Positions 43,072-52,940 of a stretch of 64,000 bases of DNA are shown one piece after another. A program made the position numbers and the translations under genes. Each line of letters starts with the position of its first letter. Within the stretch, counting starts at the first letter, position 1. This DNA comes from Streptomyces gelaticus (GTDB lineage: Bacteria > Actinomycetota > Actinomycetes > Streptomycetales > Streptomycetaceae), in the NCBI RefSeq assembly GCF_014649535.1, contig NZ_BMTF01000009.1, forward strand, positions 62,001 through 126,000. The letters run 5' to 3'. Under the pieces are notes generated by a model, which worked only from the letters and a program-made list of their open reading frames with translations, did not search any database and had not been told where the DNA came from.

Positions 43072-44574
43072 ATGACGGTAAGTCGCAAAGCGGGAGCAGG
43101 CATGGGAGGGGGCGTCCGCCTGCGGCGGACGGCCATGTTCGGGCTGTCGTTCCTCGTCCTGCTGGTGGCAGGCGTCGGGTGGGGCTACCTCAAACTCGGC
43201 GGCAGCATCGACACGTTCAGCGCGGACGGGATCTCCGGCGACCGGCCGCCCGGTTCCTCGCAGGGGCAGAACGTCCTGGTCATCGGATCGGACTCGCGCT
43301 CGGGCGACAACAGCAGACTCGGCGGTGGCACGGGCGAGGTGGGACGCTCCGACACCGCCTTCCTCCTCCATGTGTACGGGGATCACAAGCACGCGGTCGC
43401 CGTGTCCATTCCGCGTGACGCGCTGGTCGACATCCCGTCCTGCAAAGGGCCCGACGGCAAGTGGACCGCGCCGCAGCACGACGTGATGTTCAACGGGGCA
43501 TTCTCGGTGGGGGAGACCGCCGAGGGAAACCCGGCCTGCACGCAGAACACCGTCGAGCACCTCACCGGCCTGCGCGTGGACCACACCGTCGTCATCGACT
43601 TCGCCGGATTCTCCAAGCTGACTTCGGCTGTCGGCGGCGTACCGGTGTGTCTGCCCCAGGACATCTATCAGCGCGACCTCAGCCCGAAGCGGCCCACCCG
43701 AGGGGCCATGATCTTCGCGAAGGGGCCGCAGACCGTCTCCGGGCAGCGGGCACTCGACTACGTCCGGCTGCGGCACGGCATCGGGGACGGATCCGACATA
43801 GGGCGTATCAAGCGGCAACAGGCCTTCGTCGCCGCCCTCATCAAGAAGGTCAAGTCCCAGGGACTGAACCCCACCACTCTGCTGCCACTGGCAAATGCGG
43901 CCACGGACGCGATGACCGTCGACCCCGGACTCGGATCGGCCGACCGGCTGCTCTCGTTCGCCATGTCGATGAAGAAGATCGACCTGCACAACACCAAGTT
44001 CGTCACCGTCCCCTGGCGTTACGAGGGCGCACGCGTCGCGATCGTCGAGCCGGACGCCGACGCGCTCTGGGCCTCGCTGAAGGCGGACCGTACGGTCGAC
44101 GGCAAGGACGCCAGCGGCAAGGGATCGGGCAAGTCCTCGGAGAAGGGCGACGGGAAGGACGGCGGTCCGGCGTCACCCGCGGCGGAGATCCCGGTCTCCG
44201 GCAAGGGAATCACGGTCGCCGTCTACAACGGGACGACGGTCAGGGGCCTCGCGGCCCAGGCAGCCGAACTCCTGCGCTCCCGGGATTTCACCGTCACCAC
44301 CACGGCCACTGCGAGCAGGCAGGACCACACCGCGACCGTCATCGAGTACGGGCCGGGACTGCGGGACGAGGCGGAGACCACCGCCCGGCTCTTCGCCGGA
44401 GCACGGACGGTGGCGTCCCCCACGGCGGGAATCCAGGTGATCCTGGGCAGTTCCTACGCGCAGAACCCGTCGGCCGATCCCGGGGCACCGGCCCCCTCCA
44501 CCGTTCCGTCCACCGTCGCCGACGAGGCCCGGTCGGCCGACGACGACCCCTGCGCGGATCTCTCGTACGGCTGA
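43072..44574 (+). CDS. LytR-CpsA-Psr (LCP) wall ligase with LytR_C domain
   Basis: 500 residues. I use the ATG at 43072, preceded by GGGGAGG. A membrane helix (about 20-42) is followed by the LCP domain (about 70-260) with VLVIGSDSRSG, SDTAFLLHVYGDHKHAVAVS, IPRDALVDIP and LDYVRLRHGIGDGSDIGRIK, RQQ. The Arg/Asp residues that bind polyprenyl pyrophosphate are in these motifs. After a Lys/Gly/Ser linker, the C-terminal LytR_C domain begins at ITVAVYNGTTVRGLA. LCP enzymes attach teichoic acids or other glycopolymers to peptidoglycan on the outer face of the membrane. Confidence 0.9.
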   Translation: MTVSRKAGAGMGGGVRLRRTAMFGLSFLVLLVAGVGWGYLKLGGSIDTFSADGISGDRPPGSSQGQNVLVIGSDSRSGDNSRLGGGTGEVGRSDTAFLLHVYGDHKHAVAVSIPRDALVDIPSCKGPDGKWTAPQHDVMFNGAFSVGETAEGNPACTQNTVEHLTGLRVDHTVVIDFAGFSKLTSAVGGVPVCLPQDIYQRDLSPKRPTRGAMIFAKGPQTVSGQRALDYVRLRHGIGDGSDIGRIKRQQAFVAALIKKVKSQGLNPTTLLPLANAATDAMTVDPGLGSADRLLSFAMSMKKIDLHNTKFVTVPWRYEGARVAIVEPDADALWASLKADRTVDGKDASGKGSGKSSEKGDGKDGGPASPAAEIPVSGKGITVAVYNGTTVRGLAAQAAELLRSRDFTVTTTATASRQDHTATVIEYGPGLRDEAETTARLFAGARTVASPTAGIQVILGSSYAQNPSADPGAPAPSTVPSTVADEARSADDDPCADLSYG

Positions 44575-44860
44575 CCGGCGAACAGGGCCGGGAGCGCGGC
44601 TCTCGGCGCGGCGCCCCGGCAGTCCGGAGCTGCAGCGCCGGGTGACGGGGTGCCGCGCAGCCGTACGGCTCGTACCACGCGGCGCCGTCCGCGGTGGCGT
44701 TCGGATTCACCACCGTGACCCGGGCCTCCTCGTGGAACCAGCCGAGCAGGGCACCGAGGCAGACCCGGTGAACGAGAGGGCGAGGCCTCCGCACGCACCG
44801 ATCGCCCGTCGCCGACGCCGGCATTCGGGCCGGACTCGCGGCCGTCGAGGAGCGACGGGC

Positions 44861-47581
44861 TCACAGCCGGGTCCACTTCTGCTCGTATCGGGTGCGGGCC
44901 GCCCGCAAACCGTATGCGTACAGGGCCAGTACCGTCGCCAGCAACAGGTAGTAGAGCGGGGGCAGCGCGCTCATGCCCAGCAAAGCGCCGAGCGGGGTGA
45001 GCGGCAGCAGCAGGCCGACCACCGCGAGACCGCACGCGGCCACCCGCAGCGGACCGCCGCTGCGACCGCCGGCAAGGCCTCCGCCGGTGCGAAGGAGCAC
45101 CATCACCAGGGCCTGGGTGAGCAGGTTCTCGGTGAACCATCCGGAATGGAAGGCCTCCTGTCCGCCCGATGTCGCGGAACCGTGCAGGGCGAAGGCCAGC
45201 ACGGCGAACGTCGCCAGGTCGGCGGTGGCGTTCAGTAGGCCGAAGCCCGTGATGAAGCGGAGAAAGTCGCGCGGGCGCAGCACTGTCGGCCAGCGCAGCA
45301 CCTCGGACGCGGGGCGGTCGAAGGCGAAGGCCAGCTGCGCCGCGTCGAAGCAGAGGTTCTGCACCAGGACCTGCGCCGGAAGCATCGGCAGGAACGGCAG
45401 CATGAGGCCCGCCGCGAGCATCGCGATGACGTTCCCGAGGTTCGAGGAGAGTGTGATCCGCAGATATGTGGCGATGTTCCCGCTGCAGTGCCGGCCCGCG
45501 GTGATCGCGTCATCGATGGCGGCCAGGTCCTTCTCGGCGAGCACCACGTCGGCGGTCTCCCGCGCCACGTCGACCGCGTTGCGGGGGCAGATGCCGACAT
45601 CCGCCGCGTGCAGTGCGGGCAGATCGTTGACCCCGTCGCCGAGGAACCCGGTGGTCCGCCCGGCCGTGCGCAACGCGGAGACGATCCGTGCCTTGTGCTC
45701 CGGCGTGCAGCGGGCGAAGACCGTGACCCGGTCGGCGGTCTTTGCGAGCTCCCCGTCCGACAGTGCGTCGATCCGCTCCGCCGGCATGACCTCGCCCGGA
45801 TCGATACCGAGGTCCCGGCACGCGCGGGCGACGGTCCCCGGATCGTCGCCGGTGAGGACCTTGACTGCGATGCCTCGGTCCTTCAGCGCGCCCAGCGCAT
45901 CGGGCGCGCTCGGTGTGAGCGCGTCCCGCAGAGCGACGAAGCCGAGGAATGTCAGCCCTGTTTCGTCGGCCCCGGTGTACACGCGCGGCCGGGCCGGCCG
46001 TTCGGTACGGGCCACGGCGAGCAGTCGCATACCGTTCGCCGTCTCCTGGGCGGCGAGTGCGCTCAGCCGGATCCGTTCGGCCTCGTCCAGTGCGCACCGT
46101 GCGAGCACCGCGTCGACCGCTCCCTTGGTCACGAGCGTGTGGACACCGAGCCGCCCGGGGCGGCGGACGACCGCGGTGGCGATGCGACGCACCGGATCGA
46201 ACGGCAGCGCGGCGACGCCGTCGTACGCGGAGTGCGTCTCTCCCTGCTCCTCGGCCGCGTCCAGAACCGCCTCGTCGAGCGCGTCGGGGGCGGGCAGATC
46301 GGCGAGCTCCAGTGTGCACAGGGCGTTGACCGCAGCCCAGTGAAGTGCCTCGGGGCCGGGCCGGCCCGACGCGTCCAGCGAACGTTCGACTACCGGCCGG
46401 TCCTGAGTGAGGGTTCCGGTCTTGTCCACGCACAGCACATCGATCGCACCGAGGTCGTGCAGCGCGGGCAGTCGCTTGACGATGACCCCGTGTTCTCCGG
46501 CGAGCAGCGAAGCGCCCCGGGCCAGCGCCGTCGTGACGATCACCGGCAGCATTTCCGGCGTCAGCCCGACGGCCACCGCGACGGCGAACGGCAATGTCTC
46601 CAGCCCCCGGCCGCGCAGCGCCGCGTTGGCCATGAGCACCAGGGGCGGGGTGAGCAGCATGAAACGGATCAGCGTCCAGGAGATCCCGTGCACCGAACGG
46701 TCGAAGGCGCTCGCGCCGCGGCGGCGCGCCGAACCGTCGTACGCAGCGGCGAACCTGGTCTCCGCACCCGTCGCCGTCACCACCGCCGTACCGCTGCCGG
46801 ACGCCACACTGCTGCCCTGGAAGCACAGCTCCGGCCGGGCGAACAGCCCTTCCTGTTCGCTGCACGTGGTATCGGCGGCGCCGGGCCGTGACGGGGTGTC
46901 GACGGGGCACTTGGGCACCGGTGCGGACTCGCCGGTCAGTGCCGACTGATGAACGGTCAGGCCGCTCGCCCGCAGCAGCCGCAGATCGGCGGGTACGAGA
47001 TCACCCGGACCGAGCCGGATCACATCGCCCGGGACCAGCTCCTCGACCGGCAACTCACGGGCCTGCGGCGCGGCATCCGGTCCTGACCGGCGCAGTACGG
47101 TCGCGGTGGTCGCCACCAGTTCCCGCAGGGCGGCCGTGGACCGGTCCGCCCGGTGTTCTTCCGCCGAGCGCAGCAGACAGCTGACGACCACGAGCACCGA
47201 CGTCACGGACGCCGTGCCCCACGACGCCACCGCCGCAGAGACCAGGCCCAGACACAGGAGCACCGAGGTGAAGGGGTCACGCAGACTCCTCAGGAATCGG
47301 CGGGGCCAGGAGACCGGACGCCAGGCCGGCAGCGTGTTCTCACCGAACCGCGTCAGCCGTTCCCCGGCCTGCTCCTCCAGCAGGCCGCGAGGTCCGCTGT
47401 CCAGCGAGCGGAGCACCTGGAGGGAGGTCGGTGCGGCAACCGCGGAAGCGGCAGGGATGACATCGGGGGCGGCGCCCCGGGCGGCCGTCGCGCCCGCCAT
47501 CGGCACGACGACGGCGGACGGGCCATCGGAGTCGGTGCTGCCGGTACCTGCGGCGGCACTGCTCTCAGGCACCGAGCCCAC
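44861..47581 (-). CDS. mgtA: P-type ATPase, magnesium-transporting (MgtA type)
   Basis: 906 residues counted from a GTG at 47581 that overlaps the end of the ArsR gene by 17 bases; an internal start is possible because no good ribosome binding site is seen. P-type hallmarks: the actuator LTGES, the phosphorylation motif VLCVDKTGTLTQDRP (Asp near 386), MLTPPLVLMANAALR and LTPEMLPVIVTTALARGA of the type IIIB family, KGAVDAVL, and GDGVNDLPALHAADVGI. The usual helices follow to the C-terminus. It should import Mg2+. Co-transcription with an ArsR regulator suggests metal control. Confidence 0.85.
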   Translation of the reverse strand: MGSVPESSAAAGTGSTDSDGPSAVVVPMAGATAARGAAPDVIPAASAVAAPTSLQVLRSLDSGPRGLLEEQAGERLTRFGENTLPAWRPVSWPRRFLRSLRDPFTSVLLCLGLVSAAVASWGTASVTSVLVVVSCLLRSAEEHRADRSTAALRELVATTATVLRRSGPDAAPQARELPVEELVPGDVIRLGPGDLVPADLRLLRASGLTVHQSALTGESAPVPKCPVDTPSRPGAADTTCSEQEGLFARPELCFQGSSVASGSGTAVVTATGAETRFAAAYDGSARRRGASAFDRSVHGISWTLIRFMLLTPPLVLMANAALRGRGLETLPFAVAVAVGLTPEMLPVIVTTALARGASLLAGEHGVIVKRLPALHDLGAIDVLCVDKTGTLTQDRPVVERSLDASGRPGPEALHWAAVNALCTLELADLPAPDALDEAVLDAAEEQGETHSAYDGVAALPFDPVRRIATAVVRRPGRLGVHTLVTKGAVDAVLARCALDEAERIRLSALAAQETANGMRLLAVARTERPARPRVYTGADETGLTFLGFVALRDALTPSAPDALGALKDRGIAVKVLTGDDPGTVARACRDLGIDPGEVMPAERIDALSDGELAKTADRVTVFARCTPEHKARIVSALRTAGRTTGFLGDGVNDLPALHAADVGICPRNAVDVARETADVVLAEKDLAAIDDAITAGRHCSGNIATYLRITLSSNLGNVIAMLAAGLMLPFLPMLPAQVLVQNLCFDAAQLAFAFDRPASEVLRWPTVLRPRDFLRFITGFGLLNATADLATFAVLAFALHGSATSGGQEAFHSGWFTENLLTQALVMVLLRTGGGLAGGRSGGPLRVAACGLAVVGLLLPLTPLGALLGMSALPPLYYLLLATVLALYAYGLRAARTRYEQKWTRL

Positions 47582-47930
47582 GGAGGTGTGCGGGGCGTGC
47601 GGGTGCGTGGCCGGCGCGCTCCGCGAGCTGGCCGACCATCAGCCGGACGACGGTCACCACATCGGGATCGTCGACCAGATACACCTGTCGGCGCCCTTCG
47701 CGCCGGGACCGTACGAGGCCCGCCAGCTTGAGCTTCGTCAGATGCTGGCTCACCGAGGGAAGCGTGCCGCCCACCCGGTCTGCGAGTCCGGTCACATCGC
47801 TCTCGCCCTGGGACAGGGCCCACACGATGTGCAGCCGCGCAGGCGTCGCCAGCAGGCCGAAGGCCGCTGCGGCCTCCGCGAGCACCTCCGCGGGCGGATC
47901 CTCGAAACCGCCGTCGGCAGCTGTCGGCAC
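47565..47930 (-). CDS. ArsR-family metal-responsive repressor
   Basis: 121 residues from GTG 47930, with GGGAGA 8 bases upstream; the longer in-frame ATG has no binding site. The winged helix-turn-helix core is LLATPARLHIVWALSQGESD, VTGLADRVGGTLPSVSQHLT, KLKLAGLVRSRREGRRQVYL. The C-terminus has a His-rich HAPARPAHLRG segment. It overlaps and precedes the P-type ATPase gene, so it is the likely regulator of that gene. The metal is not certain: no classical CVC arsenic motif is present. Confidence 0.88.
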   Translation of the reverse strand: MPTAADGGFEDPPAEVLAEAAAAFGLLATPARLHIVWALSQGESDVTGLADRVGGTLPSVSQHLTKLKLAGLVRSRREGRRQVYLVDDPDVVTVVRLMVGQLAERAGHAPARPAHLRGLGA

Positions 47931-48110
47931 TCTTGTTCTCCCTGTCCGCGTGGCTCGATTTCTCGCACCCGAAGTACTCAGTGTAGGCGTCGGCCGTCCA
48001 CGGGGCCGGACCCAGCCACATGACGGAGGAGTGCTTGCCCCCGAGTGACGTGTGCGCAAGGCTTACGGCAACGGGGCACGGGGAACGCATGAGCGGGGAG
48101 GAGCGGGGAA

Positions 48111-48524
48111 ATGGCGCTGGACAGGGGACTCGACTGGCTCCTCGACGACCTCACGAAGAGGGTCGAGCACATACGGCACGCCTTGGTGCTGTCGAACGAC
48201 GGACTGGTGACCGGGGCGAGTACGGGGCTGGCCCGTGAGGACGCCGAGCATCTCGCCGCGGTCTCGTCCGGGCTGCACAGCCTGGCCCGTGGGTCGGGAC
48301 GCCACTTCCGGGCCGGGAAGGCCCGGCAGACCATGGTGGAGTTCGACGAGGCGCTGCTCTTCGTGACGGCGGCTGGGGACGGCAGCTGCCTGTGCGTGCT
48401 GAGCGAGGCCGAGGCGGATGTCGGCCTGGTCGCCTACGAGATGACGCTGCTGGTCAACAGGGTCGGTGAACATCTTGGTGTCGCCGCTCGGCAGGCGGGG
48501 GGCGAAGGCGCCGACCGCACCTGA
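48111..48524 (+). CDS. Roadblock/LC7-domain protein (CvnB-like)
   Basis: 137 residues from ATG 48111, with GGGGAGGAG upstream. The Roadblock/LC7 fold is visible from LDWLLDDLTKRVEHIRHALV, then LSNDGLVTGASTGLAREDAE and VEFDEALLFVTAAGDGSCLCVL. In Streptomyces such proteins sit in conservon (cvn) operons with a histidine kinase (CvnA), DUF742 protein and small GTPase. Here no conservon partner is adjacent, so it is an orphan. Divergent from the ArsR gene. Confidence 0.88.
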   Translation: MALDRGLDWLLDDLTKRVEHIRHALVLSNDGLVTGASTGLAREDAEHLAAVSSGLHSLARGSGRHFRAGKARQTMVEFDEALLFVTAAGDGSCLCVLSEAEADVGLVAYEMTLLVNRVGEHLGVAARQAGGEGADRT

Positions 48525-48649
48525 TCCGGGTGCGTCCGCCCCGACCCCGGCCGGTCCGCTCCCGGGAGTTATCCACAGGCCGAGCGGGCGAAGCTCTTCC
48601 GGGCTACGGTGCTCACAGAGAGTAACCGAGTTTCGCGGGGGAGAGTGTC

Positions 48650-49651
48650 ATGAGCGTTGCTGAGGACGTGTGCACGGAGGCCGTCGGCACGAATGCGGCG
48701 GGCAGGGTCGCCGCAGGCACGGTAGCGGTGGGCACGGCGGCTCAGGAACTCCAGTTGAAACGTGGTGAGTTCGCGATCGCCGTGCATCTGGGGCTGATTC
48801 GCCTGAGGGCGCGGCAGGACGGCGGGAGGCCGAGGGTCGCGTGCGAGGAGGTCGAGCGGCTCCGGTCGCAGGACGGGTTCCCGGAAGCACTGCGGGACAG
48901 GGTGCGCACGGTCGGGACGGCACAGGGGGCGCAGCAGCTCGGCATCAGCCCGGACAGCTTCACCAAGCTCGCCCGTGCGGGATGCCTCACGCCGATCACC
49001 TTCTACCTCAACCGGTACCGGGCGATTGTCTGGCTCTATCTTGCCGACGAGCTCGCCGGCTTCGCCGCCCGGGAATCCCGGCTTCTGGCGGGCAGGAGCC
49101 CGGCCTGGCTGCGTGACCGCCTGGAGGGAGGCACCGACTTCCGGGCACGCAACTGGCGCTCACGCAGGGTCGAACGGCTGCTGACCCTCACTGAGGACCC
49201 CTGGGCGCGTGCGGCCGTGCTCGCGGACACACTGGATCCGGTTCAGCTGGCAGAAGTGGTCGACGATCCGTATGAACGCGCGTACCTCGCCAGGATCCGG
49301 CCCGAGCCGGCGTTCGGACCGGCTGGGCCGCCATTGGCGCGGGAGACCATGGCACACCTGATGCGGGCCGACGAACCGGACGAGATGCTGTGGCGGCGGG
49401 TGAGCCTGATCGCGGAGTTGGACCATGCCCGGGAGGCCCGATCGGCCCCGCGTCCAGGTGGCGAATGGCGCTCCTTCCCGCGCCAGGCCAACGAGTGCGC
49501 ACCCGAGCCGGATCCCCGAGCCGACGCCGAATCCGATCCGGCTGCGGCATCCGCGCCCGGGCTGCTGGCCCGGATCGGGCTGCGCAGGCGCGCGTCCAGG
49601 GCTGCGGCTCATCGTCAATCCGGGCAGGGGTGTGCGCCGTTCGGCACCTGA
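48650..49651 (+). CDS. Streptomyces orphan protein (probably DUF6397 family)
   Basis: 333 residues from the ATG at 48650. It has an N-terminal helical region (AAQELQLKRGEFAIAVHLGL, IRLRARQDGGRPRVACEEV) that looks like a helix-turn-helix or MerR-type DNA-binding fold, then a second similar module (GAQQLGISPDSFTKLARAGC, LTPITFYLNRYRAIVWLYLA) and a disordered Arg/Pro-rich tail. The layout matches what I recall of a Streptomyces family of unknown function (DUF6397). Function unknown; the two helix-turn-helix-like modules suggest nucleic-acid binding. Confidence 0.75.
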   Translation: MSVAEDVCTEAVGTNAAGRVAAGTVAVGTAAQELQLKRGEFAIAVHLGLIRLRARQDGGRPRVACEEVERLRSQDGFPEALRDRVRTVGTAQGAQQLGISPDSFTKLARAGCLTPITFYLNRYRAIVWLYLADELAGFAARESRLLAGRSPAWLRDRLEGGTDFRARNWRSRRVERLLTLTEDPWARAAVLADTLDPVQLAEVVDDPYERAYLARIRPEPAFGPAGPPLARETMAHLMRADEPDEMLWRRVSLIAELDHAREARSAPRPGGEWRSFPRQANECAPEPDPRADAESDPAAASAPGLLARIGLRRRASRAAAHRQSGQGCAPFGT

Positions 49652-49685
49652 GGAGGAGCGCAGGACCCGCCGCCGATGGGCAGCT

Positions 49686-49739
49686 GCCGGAGGGAGGGCC
49701 AACTCGCGGCCCCGCCGGAGGGAGGGCCGCTCGCGGCCG
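49686..49739 (+). repeat. Imperfect 25-26-bp direct repeat
   Basis: GCCGGAGGGAGGGCC plus CTCGCGGCC occurs at 49686-49711 and again at 49714-49739. It lies between the orphan gene and the GNAT gene. The purine-rich part resembles ribosome binding sites but is far from the GNAT start. Confidence 0.7.
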
Positions 49740-49785
49740 GATAATGAACTCGCGCAGGAAGAACGGCACCGGCATTCTGTCTCCC

Positions 49786-50274
49786 ATGCTGATCAGGGAA
49801 GCCACCACCGAGGACTGGCCTGCCATCTGGCCGTTCTTCCATGCAATCGTCGCCGCGGGTGAGACCTTCACCTACCCACTCGATCTCGGCGAGGAGAACG
49901 CCCGCTCCTGGTGGCTCCTCGAGGCGCCCAACCGTACGGTCGTCGCGGTCGACGGCGACGGGACGATCCTCGGCACGGCCAAGATGAACAACAACCACAT
50001 GGGCAATGGCTCGCACATCGCCAGTGCCAGTTACATGGTCGACCCCGAGCATTCGGGGCAGGGCGTCGGCCGGGCCCTGTGCGAGTACACCCTGGAATGG
50101 GCGCGTGCGTCGGGGTTCAGGGCGATGCAGTTCAACGCGGTGGTGGAGACGAACGTCCACGCCGTCAAGCTCTACCGCTTGCTCGGTTTCGAGGTCCTGG
50201 GAACGCTGCCGGAGGGGTTCAACCACCCGGAACACGGGTTTGTCGGGCTGCACATCATGTACTGCCGCCTCTGA
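49786..50274 (+). CDS. GNAT-family N-acetyltransferase
   Basis: 162 residues from ATG 49786. No clear ribosome binding site; a longer in-frame start at 49744 is possible. The GNAT fold is visible: IREATTEDWPAIWPFFHAIV, AGETFTYPLD, VAVDGDGTILGTAKMNNNH, then the acetyl-CoA pyrophosphate loop GQGVGRALCEYTLEWAR and the NVHAVKLYRLLGFEVLGTLP motif near the end. Relatives acetylate small molecules, including some amino-acid-like antimetabolites. Substrate unknown. Confidence 0.85.
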   Translation: MLIREATTEDWPAIWPFFHAIVAAGETFTYPLDLGEENARSWWLLEAPNRTVVAVDGDGTILGTAKMNNNHMGNGSHIASASYMVDPEHSGQGVGRALCEYTLEWARASGFRAMQFNAVVETNVHAVKLYRLLGFEVLGTLPEGFNHPEHGFVGLHIMYCRL

Positions 50275-50494
50275 CATCGCGTTCGGCGGTCTCTCCGCAG
50301 GAGCCTGTGCCAACCGCACCGGCGGTGGCCGTACTGCGCCCCCGCGCGGTCCCGCTCTCCATACCGTGTCCACCATGTCGGAACTTGCGGGGAAGCGTAG
50401 GCAGTTGTGGCAACAGATGCTTCGTGGGGCGGGTACGAACGGTGCAGGTCCGGTCGTCCTGCCGCGGGATCGTGCCGGACCACTGGTCGAGACG

Positions 50495-50526
50495 GTGCCG
50501 CCCCGCGCCGGGTGCGGGGGCGGCAC
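50495..50526. terminator. Hairpin between convergent genes
   Basis: Arms of about 12-13 bases around 50495-50506 and 50514-50526 form a GC-rich stem with one bulge. It lies between the GNAT gene and the leftward phosphatase. Confidence 0.5.
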
Positions 50527-50565
50527 GGTGCTCGGGGCGGCACCTCCCTCCCCTCGGGACTGCTG

Positions 50566-52698
50566 TCACCCCTGCTTCGCGGCCGACGGGGGAGTAGCGG
50601 CGGGCGGCGCCGAAGGACCGATCTCGCACCAGACCGCCTTGCCTTCGCCGCGCGGTTCGATGCCCCAGCGGGTGGCGATGGCATCCAGCAGCAGCAGGCC
50701 CCGTCCCGAGGTCGCGGTCTCGCCCGGGGTGCGCCGCCTCGGCCAGGCACTGGAGCGGTCCTGTACGGACAGACGGACCCGCCGCACGGGTTCCGGCAGT
50801 ACCTCCAGGGTGAGGACCGCGCCGCCTTCCGTGTGCAACAGGACGTTCACCAGCAGTTCGCCGGTCACCAGTTCCGCATCGTCCGCGAGTTCGGCCATCT
50901 CCCAGTCGGTCAGGGCCTGGCGCACGATGGTCCGGGCGTCGGACAGCCCCTCCGGATCCGCCTGGTGGATGTACTGGTGCAACCGCGGGGCCCGCGGCGA
51001 CCCGGGGTCCGGGCTGCGCCGAAGGACCAGGAGCGCCACGTCGTCCCCCGAACCCCAACGCTCCCAGAGCCGGTCCGACAGATGGTCGGCCAGGGCCTGG
51101 GGGCTCGCAGGCCCCGCGCCCACCTCGTTGATCAGTGCCTGCACGCCCGCGTCGATGTCGGCCCCCGGTTCTTCCACCAGTCCGTCGGTGTACAGGACCA
51201 GCGTCTCTCCCGGCACCAGATCCAGGCGGGTCTCCGGGAACTCCTCGTCCAGGAAGTCGGTCGAGATGCCCAGCGGAAGGCCACCCCGCACCTGCGGGCT
51301 GCCGACCCGGCCGTCCATATGCCGGATCAGCGGGCCGAAATGCCCGGCCCGCACGACGCGCACGGTCCCCGAGGCGAGATCGACCTGGGCGTACGTGCAG
51401 GTCGCGAAGCGGTCCGTGTCCAGTTCGGCGAGAAAGCGCGAAGCCCGCGCCAGCACCGTCGAAGGGGGATGCCCCTCGGCGGCGTACGCGCGCAGGGCGA
51501 TGCGCAACTGGCCCATGATGGCTGCCGCGTGGGTGTCATGTCCCTGCACGTCGCCGACCACGATCCCGAACCGGTTCTTGGGCAGGCCGATCACGTCGTA
51601 CCAGTCACCGCCGACCTGACGGCCGCTCCACGCGGCGTGGTAGCGCACGGCGATCTCGCCGCCCTCGATCTCCTGGATCCGGCGCGGCAGCATCGCCGAC
51701 TGGAGGCCGGTGGCGAATTCACGCTCCTCGTCGAAGAGCTTCGCGCGCTGGAGGGACTGCGCCACGATGGCGGCCAGGCCCAGACACAGGTTGCGCTCGT
51801 CCGCATTGAAGGTCGTGTTCTCACGGTAGAAGAGCGCCAGGGTGCCGAGGGAGCGTGCCTGGGCAACGAGGGGCAGGTAGGCGGCGGCCCGGAATTTCAG
51901 CCGGCCGGTGTAGGGGGCCAGCACGGGGTAGCGACGGGTGAGCGCCGAGACCGAGGTGAGGAACCGGGGCCGGCCACTGAGAACGGCTTCCGCCAGCGGG
52001 AACCGCCGGTCCAGCCCCGCGTCCCCGAGTGCGTCGATCGCCTCCACCGAGTCGCCGCTCAGAGCTATGGCGCTCAGCGTGGTGTTCTCGACCAGCCCGA
52101 GCGAGAGGCCGTCCGCCCCGAGCCGGGCGAGCCCGCCCGGTCCGGTGAGCGCAGCGGTCACGTCATCGACGGTCACCGCACGTGACAGCGCGCTCGTTGT
52201 GCGTTCAACGATGTTGGTCTGTCGCTGCCGCCGCTTTTCCAGATCGAGCACGAAGGCCGAATGGGTGACTTCCGCGGTGGCGTCCTGCACCACCCCGATG
52301 ATCCGGTGCGCCTGGCCGTCCTCGCTGCGCAAGATGCGTGCCTGGATGTGGGTCCACTGGTCCCCGCCGTCGTCCATCGGTACCCGGAAATGCACGCCGA
52401 ACGACCTGCGCCCACTCTCGATCGCTTCGTTGACCGCCCCGTCGAGACGGGTCCGCTCCGACGGTTCGATCCGGTCGAGCACGGTCTCGGGACGTGAGTC
52501 GAAGGTCTGCGGATCCAGACCGAACACCAGCAACCCCGCGTCGTCCACGTCGAGCGTCCCGGCCTCCACATCCCACTCGAAACTGCCCGTCCGGTTCATG
52601 GCAAGGCGCTGAGCCGTCGCGCTCTCGCCGTTGTGCGTCTTCTCGATCAGCAGGCGTGGCGGGACGGAGGTGCTCGGTTGCTGGTCGTGATCGGTCAT
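50566..52698 (-). CDS. PAS-GAF-PP2C-HATPase multidomain phosphatase (RsbU/SpoIIE type)
   Basis: 710 residues from ATG 52698, with GGAG and a short spacer; the longer ORF upstream has no binding site. In order: a PAS-like domain (about 30-150: GSFEWDVEAGTLDVDDAG, HIQARILRSEDGQAHRIIGV), a GAF domain (about 165-330), a SpoIIE-type PP2C domain (about 345-555: GGDWYDVIGLPKNRFGIVVG DVQGHD, GHFGPLIRHMDG, LVLYTDGLVEEPG) and an anti-sigma-type HATPase_c domain (about 570-700: ELVTGELLVNVLLHTEGG, GRGLLLLDAIATRWG). It can both dephosphorylate an anti-anti-sigma factor and act as a kinase, controlling stress sigma factors. The GAF/PAS modules sense an unknown signal. Confidence 0.9.
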   Translation of the reverse strand: MTDHDQQPSTSVPPRLLIEKTHNGESATAQRLAMNRTGSFEWDVEAGTLDVDDAGLLVFGLDPQTFDSRPETVLDRIEPSERTRLDGAVNEAIESGRRSFGVHFRVPMDDGGDQWTHIQARILRSEDGQAHRIIGVVQDATAEVTHSAFVLDLEKRRQRQTNIVERTTSALSRAVTVDDVTAALTGPGGLARLGADGLSLGLVENTTLSAIALSGDSVEAIDALGDAGLDRRFPLAEAVLSGRPRFLTSVSALTRRYPVLAPYTGRLKFRAAAYLPLVAQARSLGTLALFYRENTTFNADERNLCLGLAAIVAQSLQRAKLFDEEREFATGLQSAMLPRRIQEIEGGEIAVRYHAAWSGRQVGGDWYDVIGLPKNRFGIVVGDVQGHDTHAAAIMGQLRIALRAYAAEGHPPSTVLARASRFLAELDTDRFATCTYAQVDLASGTVRVVRAGHFGPLIRHMDGRVGSPQVRGGLPLGISTDFLDEEFPETRLDLVPGETLVLYTDGLVEEPGADIDAGVQALINEVGAGPASPQALADHLSDRLWERWGSGDDVALLVLRRSPDPGSPRAPRLHQYIHQADPEGLSDARTIVRQALTDWEMAELADDAELVTGELLVNVLLHTEGGAVLTLEVLPEPVRRVRLSVQDRSSAWPRRRTPGETATSGRGLLLLDAIATRWGIEPRGEGKAVWCEIGPSAPPAATPPSAAKQG

Positions 52699-52940
52699 TC
52701 CTGCTCCGGAGATCGCCGGGCGGGGCTGCCGGACGGCGCGGCCCGAACCGGGTGACTCAATTGTCGAACCGGTTCCGGCAGCTTGCACAGCGGACACCTG
52801 GCAAAATCCGGCCGGAAGCCGGTCCGGCCGGACCCGGGGACCCCTGCTGCCCCAGCACGGAACCCGCCCCGGAGAATGGCCGCGGAAGATCGTCCGCGAT
52901 CGGCGGTCGATACGGCACAGGGACTGACCGGAGCGCATTC

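Noticed and set aside
44575..44860. Possible protein-coding remnant on the minus strand between the LCP and P-ATPase genes
   Set aside because: A short stretch (WYEPYGCAAPRHP and around) looks protein-like, but no family could be named and there is no start signal.
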